The notes under the pieces were generated by a model that ran no database searches, was not told the DNA's origin, and worked only from the letters and a program-made list of their open reading frames with translations. Below are positions 1 to 5,887 of a DNA stretch of 6,549 nucleotides, one piece after another. The stretch's first letter is position 1, and each line of letters starts with the position of its first letter. The position numbers were made by a program, and so were the translations under genes. The DNA is from Oscillospiraceae bacterium. GTDB taxonomy: Bacteria > Bacillota > Clostridia > Oscillospirales > Oscillospiraceae. The DNA is taken from positions 1 to 6,549 of the forward strand of contig CAJGCI010000103.1 of NCBI GenBank assembly GCA_904501855.1, given 5' to 3'.

Positions 1-1
1 A

Positions 2-1294
2 CGGTTTGCACTGCCGGTGGCAGCCACCGGGATCCTGCAGCAGCTGTTCAATGCGGCGGATATCGCGGTGATCGGACGGTTTGTGGGAAAGGAAGCCATG
101 GCTGCCGTGGGGAGCAACAACTCTCTCATCGGACTCATGGTCACCATGTTCAGCGGCATCGCCATGGGTGCCAACGTGGTCATCGCCCGCAGTACGGGAC
201 AGGCCAACCGGGAAGGAATCCGCAACGCGGTGCATACGTCCATCCTCATCGCCTTTGTGGGCGGGATGATCATGACGATCATCGGGGAACTGATCGCCCG
301 TCCGCTTCTTCACTGGATGGGGGTGCCGGAAGAGATCTTCATGGAGGCGCTGCGCTACATCCGGATCTATTTCGCGGGTCTGCCGGTGATCTTTCTGTAT
401 AACTTTGAGTCTGCCATCTTCCGCAGCCAGGGGGACACCAGAACACCTCTGATCTGTCTGACTGTTTCCGGCGTGCTGAATGTGGTGATGAACGTGTTCT
501 TCGTGGTGGTCCTTCACATGACCGTGGACGGAGTGGCGCTGGCAACGGTGCTGGCAAACCTCATCAGTTCCGGACTGCTTCTAATAATGCTCATGCGTTC
601 TCAGAGCGCCATCCGGGTGCAGTGGAGCGGCTTTTCCTACCAGCCCCGGGTCATCGGTTCTATTCTGCGCATCGGCGCGCCTGCGGGCCTGCAGGGCATG
701 GTGTTCTCTCTGTCCAACCTCTGCATCCAGTCGGCGGTTAACAGTCTGGGCGCAGACGTCATCGCGGCCTCAGCGGCAGCATTCAATGTGGAGATCTTTG
801 CCTATTTCGTCCTGAACTCCTTCGGACAGGCCTGTACCACCTTCGTGGGACAGAACCGGGGAGCGGGAGATCTGGAACGGTGCCGGAGGGCGACCCGGAT
901 CTGCATGGGTCAGGATATGATCTTCACGGCCGTAATCTCGGCATTGATCCTTCTCTCCGGACATGCGCTTCTGCGCATCTTCAATACGGATCCGGAAGTG
1001 GTGCGTCTGGGATACACCCGCATCCTGATCCTCATTTCCGCCGAGCTGGTGAACGTTGTCATCGAGATCCTCTCCGGTGCCATGCGCGGACATGGCCAGT
1101 CTCTGATTCCCGCCATCGTCTCGCTGGCAGGGATCTGCGGTGTGCGGATCCTCTGGGTGTATACCGTGTTTCCGTTCTCCAGAACGTTTACCACCATCAT
1201 GGCGGCCTATCCCATCAGCTGGACCATCACCGCCGTAGTGCTCGTCGTGGCCTATTTCGTGATGATGCGAAAGATCACACCGGAAACAGTATAA
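2..1294 (+). CDS. MATE family efflux transporter (5'-truncated by window edge)
   Basis: Integral membrane antiporter of the MATE (multi antimicrobial extrusion) family, which exports cationic drugs or metabolites in exchange for Na+ or H+. The reading frame is open from base 2 and gives 430 residues before the TAA at 1292-1294. MATE proteins usually have about 450 residues, so roughly 20 N-terminal residues are missing. The visible start matches the end of MATE helix 1 (LQQLFNAADIAVIGRFVG). Numbering from base 2, family hallmarks are GDTRTP at about 144-149, GAPAGLQGM at about 225-233, GQNRGAG at about 283-289 and RGHGQS at about 362-367. Hydrophobic segments occur throughout in the two-halves arrangement expected of 12 helices. 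A GTG at 17 could serve as a start but would discard conserved helix-1 residues, so I treat the gene as running off the left edge. The substrate cannot be predicted. The stop codon overlaps the shared terminator. The family call is secure. Confidence 0.95.
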   Translation, partial: RFALPVAATGILQQLFNAADIAVIGRFVGKEAMAAVGSNNSLIGLMVTMFSGIAMGANVVIARSTGQANREGIRNAVHTSILIAFVGGMIMTIIGELIARPLLHWMGVPEEIFMEALRYIRIYFAGLPVIFLYNFESAIFRSQGDTRTPLICLTVSGVLNVVMNVFFVVVLHMTVDGVALATVLANLISSGLLLIMLMRSQSAIRVQWSGFSYQPRVIGSILRIGAPAGLQGMVFSLSNLCIQSAVNSLGADVIAASAAAFNVEIFAYFVLNSFGQACTTFVGQNRGAGDLERCRRATRICMGQDMIFTAVISALILLSGHALLRIFNTDPEVVRLGYTRILILISAELVNVVIEILSGAMRGHGQSLIPAIVSLAGICGVRILWVYTVFPFSRTFTTIMAAYPISWTITAVVLVVAYFVMMRKITPETV

Positions 1295-1350
1295 AAACGA
1301 ACCACCGAAGCTCCGATCGTCTGAGATCAGGATTCCGGTGGTTCGTTTTT
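1293..1350. terminator. Bidirectional intrinsic terminator between convergent genes
   Basis: A perfect 15-bp inverted repeat, 1293-1307 against 1336-1350 (AAAAACGAACCACCG and its complement), encloses a 28-base loop. The A-rich outer end of one arm is the T-tract of the other, so the hairpin ends in a U-run when read in either direction. It lies between the converging MATE gene (+) and Cys-rich gene (-). The left arm includes two bases of the MATE stop codon. The right arm lies inside the last codons of the Cys-rich gene. Intrinsic termination is inferred from this architecture. Confidence 0.88.
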
Positions 1351-1614
1351 TCGGGCCTTTTCCCGGATCTCCGGGAAGCGGTCGTTAACAAGAGTGTAGT
1401 TTTCTTTTTTGTGGGGGAAGATGCAGTCGGTGCAGTCCTTGATTCCGCTTTCGGTATAGCGGAAATCTCCGCCGCAGGACTCTCCCAGACAGTAGAGGGG
1501 ACAGTAACAGAACAGGCAGTTGAATTCCCCGGGATCCAGACCCTTGTGACAGGGGAAGAACTCACAGTCCCTATGCTGGAAAAATGCATAGTTCCTGGAT
1601 TTGTCTTCTGCCAT
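1327..1614 (-). CDS. Cysteine-rich small domain protein, putative metal-binding
   Basis: A 95-residue protein resembling the cysteine-rich small domain family (Pfam PF04071, from memory), described as a probable metal-binding domain of unknown function. It has nine cysteines at 17, 22, 33, 36, 38, 42, 47, 61 and 64 and histidines at 14, 23 and 68. The core reads FFQHRDCEFFPCHKG, then FNCLFCYCPLYCLG, then DCTDCIFPH. This spacing suits a zinc or iron-sulfur site, but the ligand is unknown. The C-terminal 25 residues are charged and probably form a helix. The start is the ATG at 1614-1612 because AGGAGG sits six bases upstream. The same frame runs back to an ATG at 1710 whose 32 extra residues lack family resemblance and any ribosome binding site. 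It lies downstream of recD2 on the same strand after a 114-base gap with its own probable promoter. No signal peptide or membrane segment is seen. I recall relatives near or fused to cobalamin genes, but none are visible here. Confidence 0.85.
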   Translation of the reverse strand: MAEDKSRNYAFFQHRDCEFFPCHKGLDPGEFNCLFCYCPLYCLGESCGGDFRYTESGIKDCTDCIFPHKKENYTLVNDRFPEIREKARKNEPPES

Positions 1615-1620
1615 AAAAAA

Positions 1621-1626
1621 CCTCCT
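1621..1626 (-). promoter_or_regulatory. Shine-Dalgarno fixing the start of the Cys-rich gene
   Basis: The minus strand reads AGGAGG here, six bases (all T) before the ATG at 1614-1612. It is an almost ideal ribosome binding site. It decides for the 95-residue start over the in-frame ATG at 1710, which has no comparable signal. Confidence 0.85.
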
Positions 1627-1644
1627 CTCCGATGATTCGCATCC

Positions 1645-1673
1645 ATTATAATCCATGCTGGTTTGGATGGATA
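1645..1673 (-). promoter_or_regulatory. Probable promoter of the Cys-rich gene
   Basis: A perfect TATAAT -10 box lies at 1650-1645 on the minus strand and would start transcription near 1638, giving a leader of about 24 bases that holds the AGGAGG site. The hexamer 17 bases upstream (TATCCA, 1673-1668) is a poor -35. An inverted repeat ATCCAT / ATGGAT (1651-1656 and 1667-1672) fills the spacer, so an activator or repressor may act here. If real, the Cys-rich gene can be expressed independently of recD2. Confidence 0.5.
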
Positions 1674-1699
1674 TCTTTTTTTGTAAATATCCCTGACGG

Positions 1700-1741
1700 A
1701 ACGGCTCCATGTACGAAACATTGTTCGATCACGGAGCCGTT
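1700..1741 (-). terminator. Hairpin at the 3' end of recD2, possible weak terminator
   Basis: A perfect 9-bp inverted repeat, AACGGCTCC (1700-1708) and GGAGCCGTT (1733-1741), surrounds a 24-base loop and overlaps the last codons and stop of recD2. On the minus strand no T-run follows the hairpin directly, so termination may be weak or the structure may protect the 3' end. Read on the plus strand it is followed by TTTTGGTTT and looks more like a terminator, which could stop antisense transcription into recD2. The hairpin is seen; its role is inferred. Confidence 0.45.
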
Positions 1742-3864
1742 TTGGTTTCCTGCAGACGCTGACGGAGCCGCGAGTTTCTCTGATCCACCGTCAGATTGTG
1801 GATGCAGTAGGCCAGTGCTTTTTTCTGACCCACCAGGATCATGATCCTCTTTGCCCGGGTGATCCCGGTATAGATGAGATTGCGCTGTAGCATGACGAAA
1901 TGAGACATCATGATGGGCATGATGACGATGGGATACTCCGAACCCTGGGACTTATGCACCGTGGTGGCGTAGGCGAGGACCAGTTCGTTGAGTTCGGATA
2001 CCTCGTAGCTCACAACGCGGCCGTCAAACTCCGCATAGAGCAGCCGTTCGTCCAGATCCACTTTCGTCACGGTGCCGATGTCACCGTTATAAACATCCTT
2101 GTCGTAGTTGTTCCGGATCTGCATCACCTTGTCCCGTTCCCCGAAGGCGATCCCGCCCCGGTGCAGGACGTGTTCCTGCGGATTGAGCAGCTGCTGAAGC
2201 CTTGTGTTCAGCGCAGCGGCGCCGATGACGCCCCGCTGCATGGGGGTGAGGATCTGAATGTCAAAGGGGGAGACATGATAGGCACGGGGAAGACGGTTCT
2301 CGATGAGATTGACGATCTCCTCCGCGGCCGCTTCCGGCTCCTCCTGTTCCAGAAAGAAGAAGTCCGAATCCCTTCCGTTGGAGATGTTGGGGAAGTTTCC
2401 CTCATTGATGCGGTGGGCATTCATGACGATGCGGCTCTTCTGTGCCTGCCGGAAGATCCGTGTCAGGCGCACCACCGGGATCACATCCGATTCGATCATG
2501 TCCCGAAGAACGTTCCCGGGCCCCACGGAAGGGAGCTGGTCGGTGTCGCCGACGATCACGAGCTTCATCTCCACCGGGACGGCATGGAGCAGGGCGTTCA
2601 TGAGGATGATATCGATCATGGAAGCCTCGTCCACGATGAGGACATCCCCGTCCAGCGGATGATCGGCATTTCTCTCATAGCCCTGAGGAGGCTTGAACTC
2701 CAGAAGACGGTGGATGGTCTTTGCTTCCTTGCCGGTGGCCTCACTGAGCCGTTTGGCGGCACGTCCCGTGGGAGCGGCCAGAAGGACCTTCTGACGGGAC
2801 TGCTGCAGCGCCTGCAGGATCCCGCGGGTGATGGTGGTCTTGCCGGTGCCCGGTCCGCCGGTGATGATCACCACGTTCTGGCTCATGGCGGTGGTAATGG
2901 CCATTTTCTGAATGTCGTCATAGGCGATGCCGATTTCCCGCTGGATGGAGTCAAAATCCACATGGGGAAGGGACATCTGTACCGGTGCATGAAGGATCTG
3001 CAGCAGTTTGTCCGCAACGCCTTTCTCCGCATGATAAAACACGGGAAGATATACCGCTCCGTCCTCTTCCATGAGATCCGCCTGCTGTATGGCCAGATCC
3101 ACGGCAGTCTCCACGGGAGCCGGATCCACTTCCAGCAGTTCCGCTGCTGTCTTTATCAGCTGCTCCCGTGTGGCGTAGACATGACCGTCTTCCGACAGCT
3201 GATTGAGGGTATAGAACAGACCGCTCCTGCAGCGCTGGGGATCGTCTTTCTGCCATCCCATTTTTTCCGCCAGGGTATCGGCAGTCTTGAATCCGATGCC
3301 CCAGATATCATCTGCCAGGCGGAAGGGATTGTCCCGGACCACATGGATGCTGTCGTTGCCGTAGGTCTTGAAGATCTTGGTGGCAAAAGCGGTGCTGACG
3401 CCATAGTCCTGCAGAAAGATCATGATGTTCTTGACTTCCTTCTGCTGCTCCCAGCTTTCCCGGATACGGCGGAGCCGCTCCTTGCCGCTGCCGGGGATCT
3501 CCAGCAGTTTCTCCGGCTGGCTGTCGATGATGTCGATGGTATCCGTTCCGAACTGCTGCACGATGCGGGCGGCAAACTTGGGACCGATGCCACGGATCAT
3601 ACCGCTGCCCAGATATTTCTCGATACCGTAAGCCGTGGCAGGGAGGACCTCCTCCCATTTCACCGACTTGAACTGGCGGCCGTATTTCCTGTCCTCCGTC
3701 CAGTATCCCTCGCACAGAAGAACGGCTCCGACGAAAAGATCGCCGAAGGTCCCCACCACCGTGACAAGATCCCGGTAGTCCTTCATATTCACTTTTAATA
3801 CCGAGTATCCGTTCTCCGGATTCTGGTAGGTGATGCGTTCCACCACAAAGCGAATCGTTTCCAT
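1729..3864 (-). CDS. recD2: RecD2-type ATP-dependent DNA helicase (SF1B)
   Basis: Stand-alone RecD-like helicase, a 5'-3' SF1B DNA translocase of genome maintenance; homologues in Bacillus (YrrC) and Deinococcus act in replication-fork stability and repair without RecBC. Its 711 residues are typical of the family. In order: an N-terminal OB-like region (1-75); helix-hairpin-helix segments near 87-106 (IRGIGPKFAARI), 120-131 (LEIPGSGKERL) and 185-199 (DIWGIGFKTADTLA); Walker A GGPGTGKT at 336-343; motif Ia APTGRAAKRL at 364-373; Walker B VDEASM at 411-416; motif III GDTDQLPSVGPG at 439-450; LTRIFRQ at 467-473; an SH3-type NGDIGTV at 593-599; motif V TVHKSQGSEYP at 635-645; and motif VI YTGITRAKR at 665-673. 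All catalytic positions look intact. The start ATG at 3864-3862 has AGGAA six bases upstream. An overlapping out-of-frame ATG seven bases earlier is a shadow. The gene probably has its own promoter, since a terminator separates it from the lipoprotein gene upstream. Confidence 0.97.
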   Translation of the reverse strand: METIRFVVERITYQNPENGYSVLKVNMKDYRDLVTVVGTFGDLFVGAVLLCEGYWTEDRKYGRQFKSVKWEEVLPATAYGIEKYLGSGMIRGIGPKFAARIVQQFGTDTIDIIDSQPEKLLEIPGSGKERLRRIRESWEQQKEVKNIMIFLQDYGVSTAFATKIFKTYGNDSIHVVRDNPFRLADDIWGIGFKTADTLAEKMGWQKDDPQRCRSGLFYTLNQLSEDGHVYATREQLIKTAAELLEVDPAPVETAVDLAIQQADLMEEDGAVYLPVFYHAEKGVADKLLQILHAPVQMSLPHVDFDSIQREIGIAYDDIQKMAITTAMSQNVVIITGGPGTGKTTITRGILQALQQSRQKVLLAAPTGRAAKRLSEATGKEAKTIHRLLEFKPPQGYERNADHPLDGDVLIVDEASMIDIILMNALLHAVPVEMKLVIVGDTDQLPSVGPGNVLRDMIESDVIPVVRLTRIFRQAQKSRIVMNAHRINEGNFPNISNGRDSDFFFLEQEEPEAAAEEIVNLIENRLPRAYHVSPFDIQILTPMQRGVIGAAALNTRLQQLLNPQEHVLHRGGIAFGERDKVMQIRNNYDKDVYNGDIGTVTKVDLDERLLYAEFDGRVVSYEVSELNELVLAYATTVHKSQGSEYPIVIMPIMMSHFVMLQRNLIYTGITRAKRIMILVGQKKALAYCIHNLTVDQRNSRLRQRLQETKTAP

Positions 3865-3893
3865 AGTTCATTCCTGTTTGCTGTTTTTCTAAA

Positions 3894-3902
3894 AGTATAT
3901 CA
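3894..3902 (-). promoter_or_regulatory. Extended -10 promoter for recD2
   Basis: The minus strand reads TGATATACT, an extended -10 element (TGn plus TATACT, one mismatch to consensus). Transcription would start near 3887, leaving a leader of about 23 bases with the AGGAA ribosome binding site. No good -35 is present, which is common for extended -10 promoters. It lies just downstream of the terminator of the preceding gene, as expected for the start of a new unit. Confidence 0.55.
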
Positions 3903-3923
3903 TAACAAGTCCTAAAAAGCATC

Positions 3924-3961
3924 GAAGACACAGCCGAACGGTTCTGTTCGGCTATGTCTTC
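3924..3961 (-). terminator. Intrinsic terminator of the beta-helix lipoprotein gene
   Basis: A 16-bp stem, 3946-3961 with 3924-3939, closes a six-base loop 18 bases after the lipoprotein stop codon. In the minus-strand RNA every position pairs, one of them as a G-U wobble. In the plus-strand RNA the same position is a C-A mismatch, so the structure is better on the minus strand. A TTTTT run (plus 3914-3918) follows the stem after five bases on the minus strand. This makes recD2 largely independent of the lipoprotein gene. Confidence 0.85.
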
Positions 3962-3979
3962 ATATGTTGAAGCCGGTTA

Positions 3980-5734
3980 TCAGCCTGTTACTGCGGTGCT
4001 GGACTGGGACCCGTGCATCCCGCCACCGAAGCCGCCGGGACGCATTCCGCCGTCCTGCGGCATCGTGCCGCCCTGAGGCATTCCGCCCATCATGCCGCCG
4101 GTTCCGGTGGATCCCACGGTCGTGGTGATGGAACTGACCGTCACTTCCTGACTGTCCGAACCCACGGTAAGGGTGTAGGTGCCTTCCGTCAGTTCCGGAG
4201 AACTCAGGATCACGTTCTGGAACTGTTTATCCGGAGTGAACGTGAGGACCGTGTTTCCGCTGCTGTCCGTCAGCGTGACGGTGGAGCCGGCACTGGCTGA
4301 GGAATCCAGCGTGATCATCATGCTGTGCTGCGTGGAACTGGTTCCAAAGGACTGTGCCATGCCGGCGCTGCCGGCGATCATGACGGTACCGCCGGTGATG
4401 ACGGCATCGATGCCGCAGTCCAGAGCCCCGTTTCCGTTGTTGGTGGGACCGTTTACCAGAATGGTTCCGCCGTCAATGTAGAGGGTTCCGTTGGTGTCGA
4501 GACTGTCTCCGCCGGAGTTTACGGTCACTTCACCGCCGGTGATGCGGAGATAGGCGTCCTGTTCCACGTCCATCATGCCGCCGCCCATACCGCCGTGCCC
4601 CTGCATCAGCGATCCGTCCTGCGTCTGGGAAGCGTCCTGGGTGGCACTGGTCACTGCAAGGGATACGTAGCCGGAATCCTCCGAGCCTTCTTCCGAGGTG
4701 ACCGCTCCGAATCCGTTTCCGCCGCCGGTTCCCATGAATCCGTCATTTCCGGAACTGGCAGTTCCGCCGGAAGCATTGATGCCGTCATCGGATGCCGTGA
4801 TATCCAGGATACCGCCGTTGATGTCGATGGTGAGGGCTTCGATGCCTTCATAACACTGCGAGATGGTGATGGTTCCGCCTTCGATGGCCACCGAATTCTC
4901 CGCATGGATCCCGTCGTCCTGTGTGGCAATATCCAGAGAACCGCCTTCGATATAGACGAAGCCCTGCCCGTCTTCCTCGTTGTCGGAGTGAAGGGCATCA
5001 TCCTCGGAACGGATCTCAAAGGTGCCGTCCTTGATGCGGATGGAATCCTTTCCGGACAGAGCCTTTCCGGAAGAGGTGATGTCATAGGTCCCGCCGGTGA
5101 ATTTCAGATCGTCCTTGCTGACGATGGCGTGATTGGCGGATGCCTGTACCGTCAGGGTGCCGCTGCCGTTGAAGGTCAGGGTATCCTTGCTGAAGATGAC
5201 GCCGTCGATGTTGGAGTCATCCACCGTGGCACTGTATGCCTGCCCGCCGTCGGAAAGGGTGTTTTCCGTGCCCTCTGCCAGGGTGACAAACACCTTGTCC
5301 GCCTGGGTGACCAGGATGCAGGCAGAGTCGCTGTTCGTGAGACTGAGACCATTCAGGACCAGCTGTACTTTACTGGCGGAATCCGCACTGATGACGATCT
5401 GGCCGTCCTCGGAAGATCCGGAGAGAACATAGGTGCCCTCTTCCGTAATGGTCACGGTGCTGCCGTCTGCCGCGGCGCCGGAGCCCTCCGCGGCGGCAGT
5501 GGATCCGTCAAAGGTGATATGAGTGGAGGAAGCGTCGTCATAGCTGGGATCCAGATCCCGGCTGGTAAACAGATCCGATTCCTCGATGCTGGAGGTGTTG
5601 ACGGCGGAAACGGTCGACGCCGTGTCACTCTCCGCAGAGGCGGCCGTATTGGAACCGCACCCGGTGAGGAGCATGGTGAGCATGCTCACGACGATGAGAA
5701 GGGAAAAAACACTGAAGATCTTTTCTTTTAACAT
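3980..5734 (-). CDS. Secreted lipoprotein with Cthe_2159-like carbohydrate-binding beta-helix
   Basis: A 584-residue surface lipoprotein. Residues 1-26 form a lipoprotein signal: a short basic start, a hydrophobic core and the lipobox LTGC with Cys26 as the lipidation site. A Ser/Thr/Asp/Glu-rich linker runs to about 70. Residues 90-320 and 395-460 show the repeating pattern of a right-handed parallel beta-helix, with rungs such as IEGGSLDIATQDDGIHAENS and acidic turns DDAL (245-248), DDGI (273-276) and DDGI (316-319). This resembles the carbohydrate-binding family typified by Cthe_2159 of Clostridium thermocellum, known for Ca2+ and polygalacturonate/cellulose binding. Residues 466-535 look like a small beta domain. 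Gly/Met-rich stretches lie at 375-388 within the helix and 541-574 at the tail. No catalytic motif is recognised, so the ligand is open. The ATG at 5734-5732 follows AGGAGG by seven bases. It appears monocistronic, divergent from the HAD gene. The family call is confident; its role is inferred. Confidence 0.88.
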   Translation of the reverse strand: MLKEKIFSVFSLLIVVSMLTMLLTGCGSNTAASAESDTASTVSAVNTSSIEESDLFTSRDLDPSYDDASSTHITFDGSTAAAEGSGAAADGSTVTITEEGTYVLSGSSEDGQIVISADSASKVQLVLNGLSLTNSDSACILVTQADKVFVTLAEGTENTLSDGGQAYSATVDDSNIDGVIFSKDTLTFNGSGTLTVQASANHAIVSKDDLKFTGGTYDITSSGKALSGKDSIRIKDGTFEIRSEDDALHSDNEEDGQGFVYIEGGSLDIATQDDGIHAENSVAIEGGTITISQCYEGIEALTIDINGGILDITASDDGINASGGTASSGNDGFMGTGGGNGFGAVTSEEGSEDSGYVSLAVTSATQDASQTQDGSLMQGHGGMGGGMMDVEQDAYLRITGGEVTVNSGGDSLDTNGTLYIDGGTILVNGPTNNGNGALDCGIDAVITGGTVMIAGSAGMAQSFGTSSTQHSMMITLDSSASAGSTVTLTDSSGNTVLTFTPDKQFQNVILSSPELTEGTYTLTVGSDSQEVTVSSITTTVGSTGTGGMMGGMPQGGTMPQDGGMRPGGFGGGMHGSQSSTAVTG

Positions 5735-5781
5735 CGGTATTCCTCCTTTGATTGTTGCTGAGATGAGTTCTTACGGGTCTG

Positions 5782-5810
5782 AGTATATCCGGGGAACTTT
5801 AACTCAACTT
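5782..5810 (-). promoter_or_regulatory. Probable activator-dependent promoter of the lipoprotein gene
   Basis: The minus strand has TATACT at 5787-5782 as a -10 box, with a predicted start near 5775 and a leader of about 40 bases. The hexamer 17 bases upstream (AAGTTG, 5810-5805) is a poor -35. It falls within direct repeats of AAGTT spaced 11 bp apart, an arrangement often bound by response regulators that replace a -35. Promoter identity is inferred from position and the -10 match. Confidence 0.42.
5795..5810. repeat. AACTT direct repeats, 11-bp period
   Basis: AACTT occurs at 5795-5799 and again at 5806-5810, exactly 11 bp apart, with a shorter AACT at 5801-5804 between them. The array lies between two divergent promoters, so a bound protein could affect both. 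The repeats are short and could be chance in this locally AT-rich stretch. Confidence 0.4.
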
Positions 5811-5829
5811 AAAAACAGAGGAGGAAAAC

Positions 5830-5858
5830 TTGTCCTGTCTGTAAACAATCAGTATAAT
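5830..5858 (+). promoter_or_regulatory. Sigma-A type promoter of the HAD phosphatase gene
   Basis: TTGTCC at 5830-5835 (four of six bases of the -35 consensus), a 17-base spacer and a perfect TATAAT at 5853-5858. Transcription would start near 5865, about 23 bases before the ATG at 5888. This is the best housekeeping promoter in the window and suggests constitutive expression. Confidence 0.75.
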
Positions 5859-5887
5859 GGAGCCACCAAGAAAAAAGGAACGGACCC

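Noticed and set aside
1615..1710. N-terminal extension of the Cys-rich protein to the upstream ATG at 1710
   Set aside because: The extra 32 residues lack family similarity, span the probable promoter and lack a ribosome binding site, whereas the ATG at 1614 has an ideal AGGAGG.
1900..3798. A 632-codon open frame on the plus strand, antisense to recD2
   Set aside because: It mirrors recD2 codon structure, has low-complexity His/Asp/Gly-rich composition, no recognisable domain and no ribosome binding site. It is a GC-rich codon-bias shadow.
3308..3931. A 207-codon minus-strand frame overlapping the start of recD2
   Set aside because: It is out of frame with recD2, crosses the terminator and promoter region, and has no domain signal.
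4325..5731. A 468-codon open frame on the plus strand, antisense to the lipoprotein gene
   Set aside because: Repetitive Gly/Asp/Val composition reflects the complement of the beta-helix repeats. It ends almost exactly at the lipoprotein start and has no start signal.
5819..5842. AGGAGG followed by TTG, a possible leader peptide start on the plus strand
   Set aside because: The frame stops after four codons and lies upstream of the HAD -10 box, so the HAD transcript would not contain it.
5749..5851. TGATTGT / ACAATCA inverted repeat across the divergent intergenic region
   Set aside because: Only 7 bp, with about 90 bases between arms. This is expected by chance and gives no stable structure.
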